A DNA stretch of 64,000 bases from Stenotrophomonas mori (lineage in GTDB: Bacteria > Pseudomonadota > Gammaproteobacteria > Xanthomonadales > Xanthomonadaceae), in NCBI RefSeq assembly GCF_023556335.1, contig NZ_JAIKTS010000001.1:992001-1056000 (forward strand), read 5' to 3'. The notes beneath the pieces are model-generated. The model had not been told where the DNA came from. It was given only the letters and a program-made list of their open reading frames with translations, and did not search any database. Below are positions 50,744-64,000 of this stretch, in pieces (position 1 is the stretch's first letter; each line of letters opens with the position of its first letter). The translations under genes were made by a program, and so were the position numbers.

Positions 50744-51573
50744 ACGCGCCGCGCGCCCTCGCCGTCACCGCGGCCGACGGGCACCGTTTCGAACTGCTCG
50801 CGCGGCATCCGGCGCACGCACGCGCCGCCGTGCTGTGGCTGCCGGCGCTGGGCGTCGCCGCCCGCCATTATCTGCCCCTGGCCGATGCACTGGCCGCGCG
50901 CGGGATCGCCGTGTTCATCCATGAATGGCGCGGCCTCGGCAGCAGCGGCCAGCGCGCCGGCCATGACTGCGACTGGGGCTACCGCGAACTGCTGCGGCAC
51001 GACCTTCCCGCAGCCGAGGCCGCCGTCCGTGCAGCCAGCGATGGCCTGCCGCTGCAGCTTGGCGGCCACAGCCTGGGCGGCCAGCTGGCGTGCTGCCTGG
51101 CCGGCCTGCATCCCGACGCGTTCGATGGCCTCTGGCTGGTCGCCAGCGGCAGCCCCTGGTGGCGCGGATTTCCCGCGCCGCGGCGCTGGCTGTTGCCGCC
51201 GGCCTATCGCTTCCTGCCCTGGCTGGCCCGGCGCTGCGGCGCGTTGCCCGGGCGCCGGCTCGGCTTCGGCGGAAGCGAAGCCCGCGGATTGATCCGCGAC
51301 TGGGCCGGCGTCGGCCTGAGCGGCCGGTACGCCGCCGCCGGGCTGGACGTGGACCTGGAGGCGGCGATGCGCCGCGCGGTGCTGCCGGTGGAGGCGGTGC
51401 TGTTCGAGGCCGACTGGCTGGCCCCGGCCGGCTCGCTGCGCCACCTGCTGTCGAAGCTGCCCGCGGCGCAGGCGCGGACGCGGGTCCTGTCCAGCAGCGA
51501 GCTCGGCACGCGCGCGGACCATTTTGCGTGGATGAAGACACCCGGCGTGGTGGCGGACAGCCTGGTTCGATGA
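50740..51573 (+). CDS. Alpha/beta-fold hydrolase (serine aminopeptidase S33-like)
   Basis: 277-residue hydrolase. The nucleophile elbow is GGHSLGGQLA with the catalytic Ser; FIHEWRGLGSSGQRAG is the typical oxyanion-side loop. The catalytic His is probably in TRADHFAWM. Substrate unknown; resembles small lysophospholipase-like hydrolases. Start overlaps the thiD stop by four bases, so the two are co-translated, though no link to thiamine is known. Confidence 0.83.
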   Translation: MNAPRALAVTAADGHRFELLARHPAHARAAVLWLPALGVAARHYLPLADALAARGIAVFIHEWRGLGSSGQRAGHDCDWGYRELLRHDLPAAEAAVRAASDGLPLQLGGHSLGGQLACCLAGLHPDAFDGLWLVASGSPWWRGFPAPRRWLLPPAYRFLPWLARRCGALPGRRLGFGGSEARGLIRDWAGVGLSGRYAAAGLDVDLEAAMRRAVLPVEAVLFEADWLAPAGSLRHLLSKLPAAQARTRVLSSSELGTRADHFAWMKTPGVVADSLVR

Positions 51574-51600
51574 GATCCGCAGGATAATTTCACAAAGGCG

Positions 51601-51629
51601 TTGACGCTTGTGCCGCTTATGCGCATAAT
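51601..51629 (+). promoter_or_regulatory. Promoter of the tRNA-Arg pair
   Basis: TTGACG (51601-51606), 17-bp spacer, CATAAT (51624-51629), 15 bp ahead of the first tRNA. A near-consensus sigma-70 promoter with GC-rich discriminator. Confidence 0.75.
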
Positions 51630-51644
51630 TCCGCTCCTGACGAC

Positions 51645-51721
51645 GCGCCCGTAGCTCAGTTGGATAGAGTACCTGGCTACGAACCAGGCGGTCGGGAGTT
51701 CGAATCTCTCCGGGCGCGCCA
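51645..51721 (+). tRNA. tRNA-Arg (anticodon ACG), copy 1
   Basis: 77 nt with encoded CCA. Acceptor stem GCGCCCG / CGGGCGC. Anticodon loop CTACGAA gives ACG, the A34 being the known substrate of TadA. Followed 52 bp later by an identical copy. Confidence 0.95.
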
Positions 51722-51773
51722 GTTTGGAACCACCGCATCTGCGGTGTTCCCCGTCAGAACAATCAGGCAACAC

Positions 51774-51850
51774 GCGCCCGTAGCTCAGTTGGATAGAGTA
51801 CCTGGCTACGAACCAGGCGGTCGGGAGTTCGAATCTCTCCGGGCGCGCCA
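51774..51850 (+). tRNA. tRNA-Arg (anticodon ACG), copy 2
   Basis: Identical in all 77 positions to copy 1. The short spacer has no obvious promoter, so both are probably processed from one transcript that ends at the terminator just downstream. Confidence 0.95.
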
Positions 51851-51858
51851 TTGCATCG

Positions 51859-51888
51859 AGCAGCAGGCTTTGCCTGCTGCTTTTTTTT
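51859..51888 (+). terminator. Rho-independent terminator of the tRNA-Arg pair
   Basis: A perfect 10-bp stem (AGCAGCAGGC at 51859-51868 with 51872-51881), TTT loop, and a T8 run. Confidence 0.93.
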
Positions 51889-51971
51889 GCCTGGAGCACA
51901 GCGCCGCCAGCCGCGGGAACCCGGGTACGCGAGACCGGCCACCACCCCCGCCCGGCCTGCGCGCGATCCAC

Positions 51972-52002
51972 AAAAAAGGCGCCGGCTCACGCCGGCGCCT
52001 TT
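51972..52002 (-). terminator. Rho-independent terminator of gyrA
   Basis: A perfect 12-bp stem (51975-51986 with 51991-52002, AAAGGCGCCGGC and complement), TCAC loop, T6 on the minus strand. About 30 bp after the gyrA stop. Confidence 0.92.
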
Positions 52003-52031
52003 ATCGTTGCCTGTCGGCAGGGGCTGGTGCC

Positions 52032-54737
<2,706 letters not shown>

Positions 54738-54843
54738 TCGGATTCCGTATTCTGGTAGCGGTCCGGAGCGGTGCCAGCCGCCTTTCGGTGCGGCCATGGC
54801 ACAGGCCCGATCAAGTGCGGGAGTTTACCACACGGCGCCCTTT

Positions 54844-54861
54844 CCCGCTTCCGGGAGCGGG
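54844..54861. other. Stem-loop upstream of gyrA
   Basis: CCCGCT-TCCGGG-AGCGGG, followed on the plus strand by ATTTTT. It resembles a plus-strand terminator, but no plus-strand gene precedes it. On the minus strand it would be a hairpin in the mtnA-gyrA gap of 232 bp. Confidence 0.4.
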
Positions 54862-54969
54862 ATTTTTAACCGAGCAAATCAGCTACTTAGGCCATCCGGA
54901 GGGGGCGTCGACGGCCGCCTCCGGAGCGCGCGGGGGGCTGCCCCTGCGGGACCGTGGAGCAGCGCCCAT

Positions 54970-56034
54970 TCAGCCACCGAACGCGGCCTGCATCGATGCC
55001 CGGTCCGGCGCGGCGATCACCCCGCGCTCGGTGACGATGGCGTCGATCAGCGTCCCCGGCGTGACGTCGAACACCGGGTTCCAGGCAGCGATGCCCTCGG
55101 CCACGGTGCGGGTGCCGCCGACCCCGAACAGCTCGCCCGGGTCGCGCTGCTCGATCTCGATCAGGCCGCCGTCGGCGGTCGCCATGTCCACCGTCGAGGA
55201 CGGCGCCACGACCATGACCTTCACACCGTGATGGCGGGCCGCGATGGCCAGCTGGTAAGTGCCGATCTTGTTGGCGGTGTCGCCATTGGCGCAGATGCGG
55301 TCGGCGCCGACGATCACCCACTGCACCGCGCCGGTCTTCATCAGGTGCGCGGCGGCCGAGTCGGCGATCAGGGTGGCGTCGATGCCGTCCTGCTGCAGCT
55401 CCCACACGGTCAGGCGCGCGCCCTGCAGCCAGGGCCGGGTCTCGCCGGCGTAGACCTGCGCGATGCGCCCCTGCGCCCGGCCCGCGCGGATCACCCCCAG
55501 CGCGGTGCCGAAGCCGGCGGTGGCCAGCGAACCGGTGTTGCAATGGGTCAGTACGCCGCTGCCGGGCGCGATCAGGCCGGCGCCCAGCGTGCCCATGCGG
55601 CGGTTGGCGGCCAGGTCCTCGTCGGCGATGGCCTGGGCCTCGCGCGCCAGCACCTGCCGCCAGTCGCCGCCGGCGGCGGCGAGCACCGCGCGCATGCGCG
55701 CCAGCGCCCAGGCCAGGTTCACGGCGGTCGGGCGCGCGGCATTCAGCCGCGCCAGCGCCGGTTCCAGCGCCCGCAGCGCGGCCGCGCCATCGTCGGCCTG
55801 GACGTCACGCGCGGCCAGCACCGCGCCCCAGGCGGCGGCGATGCCGATGGCCGGTGCACCGCGCACCGTCAGCGCATGGATGGCCTCGGCGACGGCATCG
55901 CTGTCGGTGCACAGCACCTGCTCGACGACGAACGGCAGCCGGCGCTGGTCCAGCAGCTCAAGCGCGTCGCCGGTCCAGCGGATCGGGCGGATATGGTCGT
56001 AACGGGCGTAATCGAGGGTGGGATCTGCGTTCAT
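54970..56034 (-). CDS. mtnA: Methylthioribose-1-phosphate isomerase
   Basis: 354-residue enzyme of the methionine salvage pathway, isomerising 5-methylthioribose-1-phosphate to the ribulose form; related to eIF2[33 protein letters not shown] (catalytic Cys) and [21 protein letters not shown] in part are diagnostic. No other mtn genes are nearby. Confidence 0.95.
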   Translation of the reverse strand: MNADPTLDYARYDHIRPIRWTGDALELLDQRRLPFVVEQVLCTDSDAVAEAIHALTVRGAPAIGIAAAWGAVLAARDVQADDGAAALRALEPALARLNAARPTAVNLAWALARMRAVLAAAGGDWRQVLAREAQAIADEDLAANRRMGTLGAGLIAPGSGVLTHCNTGSLATAGFGTALGVIRAGRAQGRIAQVYAGETRPWLQGARLTVWELQQDGIDATLIADSAAAHLMKTGAVQWVIVGADRICANGDTANKIGTYQLAIAARHHGVKVMVVAPSSTVDMATADGGLIEIEQRDPGELFGVGGTRTVAEGIAAWNPVFDVTPGTLIDAIVTERGVIAAPDRASMQAAFGG

Positions 56035-56058
56035 CGCGCCATTGTATCGGCGCGGCGC

Positions 56059-56745
56059 TCAGTCGGCGGAGAACTCGGCGCGGCACCCCTTGTCCACCCA
56101 GATGCCGGTACGGTCCCACCCCCAACTGCGGCCCTCTTCGCAGGCGGCGTTGGACAGCTGCCTGGCCAGGGTGACCCGGCGTTCGACGCTGACCCCGCAT
56201 TCACGGCGCATCTCGCCCTTGGATTCACAGACCACCTGGCGCGGAATGTCGACGAAGCCGGAGCCATCCTCGGCGGCGACCTCGAACTGCCCCTGGCAGC
56301 CGCGGCTCACCCAGATCTCGTTGCGCCCGTAGCCCCAGGTCCGCCCCTCCCGGCACGGCAGCAGCGACTGCTGGCGGATCAGCCGCACCGCGGCGCCACG
56401 CAGCAGCACCGGGCAGGTGACCAGGCGTCCCTTGGACTCGCAACGCACCATCCGCCGGGCCTGGCGCCGGGCCGGCGGGCGCTCGCTGGCGAACTCGGCC
56501 TCGCAGCCGCGGCTGACCCAGATGCCGCCCTCCTCCACGCCCCAGCTGGTCTCGCGGATGCAGCTCTGGGTGGACAGCTGGCGCACCAGCTGCACGCCGC
56601 TGGACACGTCCAGCGCGCAGTGCGCGCGCCCGTTGCCGTCGGCACCGCAGCGTACCCAGCGCGCCTCCGCCGGCGGCGCATCGCCGCGCCCGGCCAGTGC
56701 CAGCATCGGGAGCATCCCCAGCAGCAGGCCGTACACACCCTTCAT
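56059..56745 (-). CDS. DUF3011 secreted protein with three cysteine-rich repeats
   Basis: 228-residue exported protein: signal peptide (LLLGMLPMLALAG) then three repeats of about 60-70 residues. Each has four Cys at similar spacing (33/43/62/81; 102/111/131/150; 173/183/202/221) and ends in IWVxxGCxxxF. The even Cys number suggests disulfides in each unit. Function unknown; the SWG.E..GIWVSRGC pattern is shared with DUF3011 proteins and cyanovirin-like lectin repeats only loosely. It lies between mtnA and epmA on the same strand. Confidence 0.78.
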   Translation of the reverse strand: MKGVYGLLLGMLPMLALAGRGDAPPAEARWVRCGADGNGRAHCALDVSSGVQLVRQLSTQSCIRETSWGVEEGGIWVSRGCEAEFASERPPARRQARRMVRCESKGRLVTCPVLLRGAAVRLIRQQSLLPCREGRTWGYGRNEIWVSRGCQGQFEVAAEDGSGFVDIPRQVVCESKGEMRRECGVSVERRVTLARQLSNAACEEGRSWGWDRTGIWVDKGCRAEFSAD

Positions 56746-56879
56746 CCGACCCTCCCACAGCGCAACCCGAGCGAACGCGCAGGCGCCGATACTGCGCCCG
56801 CCTGTGTGATCAGAGCATCATCCCGGCCATGCAGGCAAGCCGGCGGAGCAGCGGGCCGCAGGCTGCCGGTGCGCCGCCG

Positions 56880-57824
56880 TCAGGCATGGGCGAAGTCGAA
56901 CGCCAGCACGTCGGCGATGCGCGCGGTGCCGTCCAGCGCCATCAGCAGCCGGTCCACGCCCACCGCCACCCCGGCGCAGGCCGGCAGCGCCGGCAGCGCT
57001 GCCAGGAACGCCTCGTCCAGCGGCGGTTGCACGTCGCCGCGCGCGGCGCGCACCGCGAGGTCGCGCTGGAAGCGGCCGCGCTGCTCGTCCGCGTCGGTGA
57101 GCTCGTGGTAGCCGTTGGCCAGCTCCACCGCGCCCAGGTAGAGCTCGAAACGCTCGGCCAGCGGCGGCTCGCCCGGCCGGATCCGGGCCAGGGCGGCCTG
57201 CGTGGCCGGCCAGTCGTGGATGACGGTGATGCGGTCGGCCGGGAACAGTGGCTGGATGCGGTGGGTCATCAGCAGGTCCAGCCAGTCGTCGCGGGTGAGC
57301 CCATCGGGCTGGATGCGGACACCGGTCAACGGGGCGCGCAACGAGGCCTCGTCGGCGGTGAACGGATCCACGCCGAGGGCACCGGTGAACAGCTCGCGGT
57401 AGGTCAGCACCTGCAGCGACGCCGCGCGGCCGGCCATCGCCAGTGCCACCCGCACCAGCTCGACCGTCTCGTCGATCAGGCGATGGTGGTCCCAGCCGAC
57501 CCGGTACCACTCGAGCATGGTGAACTCGGGGTTGTGGCGGCCGCCGGCCTCGCCGTTGCGGAATACCCGGCCCAGTTCGTAGCAGTCGCCGACGCCGGCG
57601 GCGAGCAGGCGCTTGAGCGGGTACTCGGGCGAGGTGCGCAGCCAGCGCAGTGGCGCTCCGGCATCGACATGGCCACTGAAGCGGGTCTGGAAACCCTCGA
57701 TGTTCGGCTCGGTGTTGCCGGCCGCCGACAAGATCGGCGTTTCCACTTCCAGTACGTCGCGGCGGGCGAAGAAATCGCGGATCAGGGCATTCAGGCGCGC
57801 CCGCCGCTGCAGCGCCGCGATCAT
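56880..57824 (-). CDS. epmA: Elongation factor P-(R)-beta-lysine ligase EpmA
   Basis: 314-residue class II LysRS-like enzyme without the anticodon-binding domain; it adds beta-lysine to EF-P, easing ribosome stalling at proline runs. Motif 2 is FRNGEAGGRHNPEFTMLEWY; motif 3 is GVAVGVDRLLMAL. E. coli EpmA has 325 residues, so the start is near the family norm. epmB and efp are not in this window. Confidence 0.92.
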   Translation of the reverse strand: MIAALQRRARLNALIRDFFARRDVLEVETPILSAAGNTEPNIEGFQTRFSGHVDAGAPLRWLRTSPEYPLKRLLAAGVGDCYELGRVFRNGEAGGRHNPEFTMLEWYRVGWDHHRLIDETVELVRVALAMAGRAASLQVLTYRELFTGALGVDPFTADEASLRAPLTGVRIQPDGLTRDDWLDLLMTHRIQPLFPADRITVIHDWPATQAALARIRPGEPPLAERFELYLGAVELANGYHELTDADEQRGRFQRDLAVRAARGDVQPPLDEAFLAALPALPACAGVAVGVDRLLMALDGTARIADVLAFDFAHA

Positions 57825-57927
57825 CGCGCACCCCCGCCCGCCAGGACGGGCGGGAATGCCGGCCGTGCAGGTGCCGGAGCCTGCCCCAGGCCGTTTTGCC
57901 ACGAAAAACGCCGGTCCTGCCGTTTTT

Positions 57928-60890
<2,963 letters not shown>

Positions 60891-60970
60891 TTACCCGCGC
60901 GGACGCCTGCACCGTGCGATGCGGTGGCGAATGCGCCGGTAACGCTGCGGCTCCACGGAGCCGCGCAAGC

Positions 60971-61385
60971 TGCAGCGCCGGGCCGTGCCCGGCGGGGATT
61001 TCCTGGCGAAGCCGCAGCGGGGCGCGGCCCCGCTCTACAAGATGGTGATGTGCTGTAGCGCCGGGCCGTGCCCGGCGGGGGTTTGCCGGCGAAGCCGCAG
61101 CGGGGTGGGGCCCCGCTCTACAAGACGGTGATGTGCTGTAGCACCGGGCCGTGCCCGGCGGGGATTTGCCGGTGAAGCCGCAGCGGCGCGCGGCCCCGCT
61201 CTACAAGACGGCGATGTGCTGTAGCGCCGGGCCGGGCCCGGTGGGGATTTCCCGGTGAAGCCGCAGCGGGGCGTAGCCCCGCTCTACAAGACGGCGGTGT
61301 GCTGTAGCGCCGGGCCCTGCCCGGCGGGGGGTTACCGGTGAAGCCGCAGCGGGGCGCGGCCCCGCTCTACAAGGCGGCGGTGGAA
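60971..61385. repeat. Five tandem 83-bp palindromic units (BIME-like GTAG/CTAC pairs)
   Basis: Units start at 60971, 61054, 61137, 61220 and 61303, exactly 83 bp apart. Each has a GTAG-headed hairpin (GTAGCGCCGGGC-CGT-GCCCGGC; GCAG in the first) and, inverted, a second hairpin ending in CTAC (AGCGGGGC-GCG-GCCCCGCT). This is the layout of two REPs facing each other. Copies differ at several bases, mostly in loops or as partly compensated stem changes. It fills the ligA-zipA gap inside a same-strand gene run. Confidence 0.9.
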
Positions 61386-61386
61386 C

Positions 61387-62130
61387 CTACCAGCGCGGGG
61401 GCTTGGTCAGCGGCGGTGCCTGGTGCTGGCGGTCGTAGGCGCGCAGTTCGTCGCGGATGTGGGCGATGCGCTGCCGGCCCAGGGCGTTGCGGCTGTCGTC
61501 CAGGACCACGCCGTCGAGCAGCTCGGCCATGCGCTGCACGGTCGGCAGCATCTTTTCCCAGGCGTCCAATGCGGTCATCGGTGCCGGCAGGGTCAGGAAG
61601 AACGCGATCGCCGGGGTCTCCATCTTGCGGATGTTGGCCATGTCGAAACTGCCCGGCTTCATGATGCTGGCCATGCTGAAGATCGGCCCCCGTTCCGGGT
61701 ACCCCTCCACCAGCCGGTGGAACACGTTCATGTAGCCGAACACCAGCCCGGTCTTTTCCGCGGCGACCACGATGTCCTCGCCGCGCAGCGACAGGCCGGC
61801 GCGGGCGGCCACGTACAGCGAGACGATCTTGTCGAATTCCTGGCTGGTACGGCGGCCCACCTCGCTGCCCGCCGCGCCCTCCGCCTCCGGCAGCGCCAGC
61901 TCGGGCTGGGTGACATCCGCGTCCGCGGCCTCGCCGGCCTCCCCCCCCGCGCCACTGTCGCCGGCCTCGCTGCCCAGGGTCGGCTCGCGGCGCGGGCGGT
62001 CGCCGGTCTCGGCGGCGTCGCGGCGCAACCCCTGGGCCGGCTTCCTTGGCCGGCCGAACAGGAAGATCGCCGCGATCAGCAGCAGGCCGGCCGCCAGGAT
62101 GCCGATGCGCAACAGTGCCATGTCGGACAT
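61387..62130 (-). CDS. zipA: Cell division protein ZipA
   Basis: 247-residue divisome protein. One N-terminal membrane helix (LRIGILAAGLLLIAAIFLF), an Arg/Pro then acidic linker (about 28-90), and the C-terminal FtsZ-binding domain (KIVSLYVAARAGLSLRGEDIV; FHRLVEGYPERGPIFSMA). It tethers FtsZ to the membrane. Between smc and ligA, as in other gammaproteobacteria. A start at the second ATG (MALLRIG) is possible. Confidence 0.92.
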   Translation of the reverse strand: MSDMALLRIGILAAGLLLIAAIFLFGRPRKPAQGLRRDAAETGDRPRREPTLGSEAGDSGAGGEAGEAADADVTQPELALPEAEGAAGSEVGRRTSQEFDKIVSLYVAARAGLSLRGEDIVVAAEKTGLVFGYMNVFHRLVEGYPERGPIFSMASIMKPGSFDMANIRKMETPAIAFFLTLPAPMTALDAWEKMLPTVQRMAELLDGVVLDDSRNALGRQRIAHIRDELRAYDRQHQAPPLTKPPRW

Positions 62131-62178
62131 GCGGTGAATTCTCCGGTCAACGTGTTCAGATCGGCAAAGGATGGCACG

Positions 62179-64000
62179 TCATGCCGCGCCCGCCAAACGC
62201 GCGGCCTCTTCCAGATCCACGCTGACCAGGCGGCTGACGCCGGGCTCGCGCATGGTCACGCCGGAAAGCTGGTGCGCGGCCTCCATCGTCGCCTTGTTGT
62301 GGCTGACGAACAGGAACTGCACTTTCTCGCTCATTTCCTTGACCATCCCCGCCAGGCGACCGACGTTGGCCTCGTCCAGCGGCGCGTCCACCTCGTCCAG
62401 CAGGCAGAACGGGGCCGGGTTCAGCTGGAAGATGGCGAACACCAGCGCCACTGCGGTCATCGCCTTCTCGCCGCCGGACAGCAGCGAGATGCTGGAGACG
62501 CGCTTGCCCGGCGGCCGCGCCATGATCGTCACCCCGGTGTCGAGCAGGTCTTCGCCGGTCAGCTCCAGGTAGGCATGGCCGCCACCGAACAGCCGCGGGT
62601 ACAGCGCCTGGACACCGGTGTTGACGCGGTCGAAGGTCTCCTTGAAGCGCCCGCGGGTCTCGCGGTCGATCTTGCGGATCGCGTCCTCCAGCGTTTCCAG
62701 CGCCGTGGTCAGGTCCACGTGCTGCGACTCCAGGTACTCCGAGCGCTGCGAGGCCTCGCCGTATTCATGGATCGCCGCCAGGTTCACCGGCTCCAGCCGG
62801 CGCATGCGTGCGTCGATCTGCTGGACGCCCTGCTCCCAGTCACCGGAGCGCGCGTCCTCGGGCAGGGTCGCGACCACCGCATCCAGCACGAAGCCGGCCT
62901 TCTCCACCGCCGCCTGCAGCTGCTCGGCACTGAGCACCAGCGCCTGCTGGTCCAGCCGGCGCTGGGCGATGCGTTCGCGCTGGGCCAGGGCCTGCTCGTC
63001 GCGCTGCTGGCGGGTCTGCTCGAGCCCGCGCAGCTCGGCATCGATGCCCTCCAGCTGCGCCCGCGCCTCGCCCAGCACCCGGTCCACCCGGACCCGCTCG
63101 GCCAGTGCATTCTGGTGCTCGGCCTCCAGCGCCTGCACCGGCGTGTCGCCCTGGTCCAGCTGCGAATGCAGCTCGCCCAGCCGCGAGTCCAACTGCCCGC
63201 GCTGGGTGCTCATGCGCTCCAGCGCCTGGCCCAGCGAGGCGATCTGGGCACGTTGCGATTCCAGGGTCAGCGCCAGCGCATGCATGCTGTCGCGCACGTT
63301 GCGCGCCGCTTCGCGCGCGCGGTCGCGCGCATCGGTCAGCTGCCGGCGCTCTTCTTCCAGCGCCTGCCGGGCGCTTTCCAGGTCGCCCATGCTGGACACC
63401 GCATCCTCCAGCCGCACGCGCGCCTCGCCGGCCTGCTCGCGGCTGTCGTCGAGCGCCTCGAGCAACTGCGCCAGCTCGCCCTCGATGCGCTCGATGCGCC
63501 CGCGCGCCGCCTCCAGCCGTCCGCGCTGGCTCTGCATCTGCCCGGCCAGCTCCGATACGCCGCGGTGCGCCTGGTACAGCGCACGCTGTGCCTCCTCGCG
63601 CTGCTGCTCGGCCGCCAGCAACTGCTCGCGGTAACTGCCCAACAGGCCCTCCAGCTCGCTCTCGCGGACCTGCAGCGCCTCGATCTGCGTGCGCAGCGTG
63701 ACGATCTCGCGCTCGCGCAGCAATGCGCCCTGCTTGGCGGCCCCCTGGCGCGATACCCGCACCCAGCCCTCGCCCAGCCGTTCGCCGTCGCGGGTGATGA
63801 CCGAATCGCCCGCCGGCAGCGTGGCCTGCAGGCCGCGCGCCGCGGCCAGGTCGTCGGCCCCGTGCAGCCGCGCCAGCAGCCGGCGGATCGCCAGCGGGCC
63901 CTGCACGCGCGCGGCCAGCGAGGTCGGCGCGAAGTCGGCGCCGCCTTCGGCATCGGACACCAGCGCGATGCGGCCTTCGCCCAGCTCGCCCAGCGCATCG
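62179..64000 (-). CDS. smc: Chromosome partition protein SMC (3' part)
   Basis: The last about 607 codons; the start lies beyond the right edge. It includes the end of the hinge ([20 protein letters not shown] in part), a long coiled coil rich in Arg, Gln and Glu (about 64000 down to 62900), and the C-terminal head with signature [15 protein letters not shown] and Walker [20 protein letters not shown] compacts and segregates the chromosome. Confidence 0.96.
   Translation of the reverse strand, partial: DALGELGEGRIALVSDAEGGADFAPTSLAARVQGPLAIRRLLARLHGADDLAAARGLQATLPAGDSVITRDGERLGEGWVRVSRQGAAKQGALLREREIVTLRTQIEALQVRESELEGLLGSYREQLLAAEQQREEAQRALYQAHRGVSELAGQMQSQRGRLEAARGRIERIEGELAQLLEALDDSREQAGEARVRLEDAVSSMGDLESARQALEEERRQLTDARDRAREAARNVRDSMHALALTLESQRAQIASLGQALERMSTQRGQLDSRLGELHSQLDQGDTPVQALEAEHQNALAERVRVDRVLGEARAQLEGIDAELRGLEQTRQQRDEQALAQRERIAQRRLDQQALVLSAEQLQAAVEKAGFVLDAVVATLPEDARSGDWEQGVQQIDARMRRLEPVNLAAIHEYGEASQRSEYLESQHVDLTTALETLEDAIRKIDRETRGRFKETFDRVNTGVQALYPRLFGGGHAYLELTGEDLLDTGVTIMARPPGKRVSSISLLSGGEKAMTAVALVFAIFQLNPAPFCLLDEVDAPLDEANVGRLAGMVKEMSEKVQFLFVSHNKATMEAAHQLSGVTMREPGVSRLVSVDLEEAARLAGAA

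Overview
The window is GC-rich chromosomal DNA from a gammaproteobacterium of the Xanthomonadaceae/Lysobacteraceae type (Xanthomonas, Stenotrophomonas, Lysobacter, Luteimonas, Pseudoxanthomonas and relatives). The evidence is protein similarity as I recognise it (IspG, PcnB, a long LigA, a PrxQ-type Bcp), the pcnB-folK-panB-panC-panD-pgi order, smc-zipA-ligA, and GTAG-headed palindromic repeats like those of Stenotrophomonas. I see no prophage, insertion sequence, CRISPR array or integron; it is mostly core genome with a few accessory insertions.

Layout. 1-3.3 kb: a truncated membrane protein (probably PAP2 phosphatase), ispG, and a RegB/RegA-type redox two-component pair. 3.3-4.1 kb: a large stretch with no convincing gene. 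4.1-10.5 kb: the two aconitases acnB and acnA, divergently arranged around a vapBC toxin-antitoxin pair. 10.7-17.2 kb: dnaB, an FMN reductase, and an asnB gene behind a fused alpha/beta TPP-dependent dehydrogenase E1. 17.7-24.9 kb: a GNAT acetyltransferase, ecsC, orn, a GNAT-TadA fusion behind tRNA-Ser, a LysR regulator, serS and two tonB genes. 24.9-28.8 kb: serC-pheA-aroA. 28.9-30.8 kb: an FHA membrane protein and two PHA-granule genes. 30.8-38.5 kb: a probable operon (beta-helix lipoprotein, diheme cytochrome lipoprotein, TonB receptor, aldehyde dehydrogenase) with a divergent AraC regulator. 38.6-44.2 kb: pcnB-folK-panB-panC and panD-pgi. 44.3-51.6 kb: tRNA-Glu, fdxA, a BamC-like lipoprotein, gcvR-bcp, phoH, small genes, thiD and a hydrolase. 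51.6-64 kb: two identical tRNA-Arg(ACG) genes, gyrA, mtnA, a DUF3011 protein, epmA, a GNAT gene, ligA, a five-copy 83-bp palindromic array, zipA and the 3' part of smc.

Functional links. Several genes feed central metabolism (aconitases, pantothenate, aromatic amino acids and serine, isoprenoids). Several act on translation: SerRS, TadA, which in known systems makes inosine in exactly the tRNA-Arg(ACG) encoded twice here, EpmA for EF-P, and PcnB for RNA polyadenylation. Others act on chromosome handling (DnaB, GyrA, LigA, SMC, ZipA).

The best candidate for an undescribed system is the 30.8-38.5 kb cluster. It joins a conserved lipoprotein pair of unknown function (beta-helix plus diheme cytochrome) to an outer-membrane receptor, a coniferyl-aldehyde-type dehydrogenase and a dedicated regulator. 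The second candidate is the in-frame GNAT-TadA fusion.
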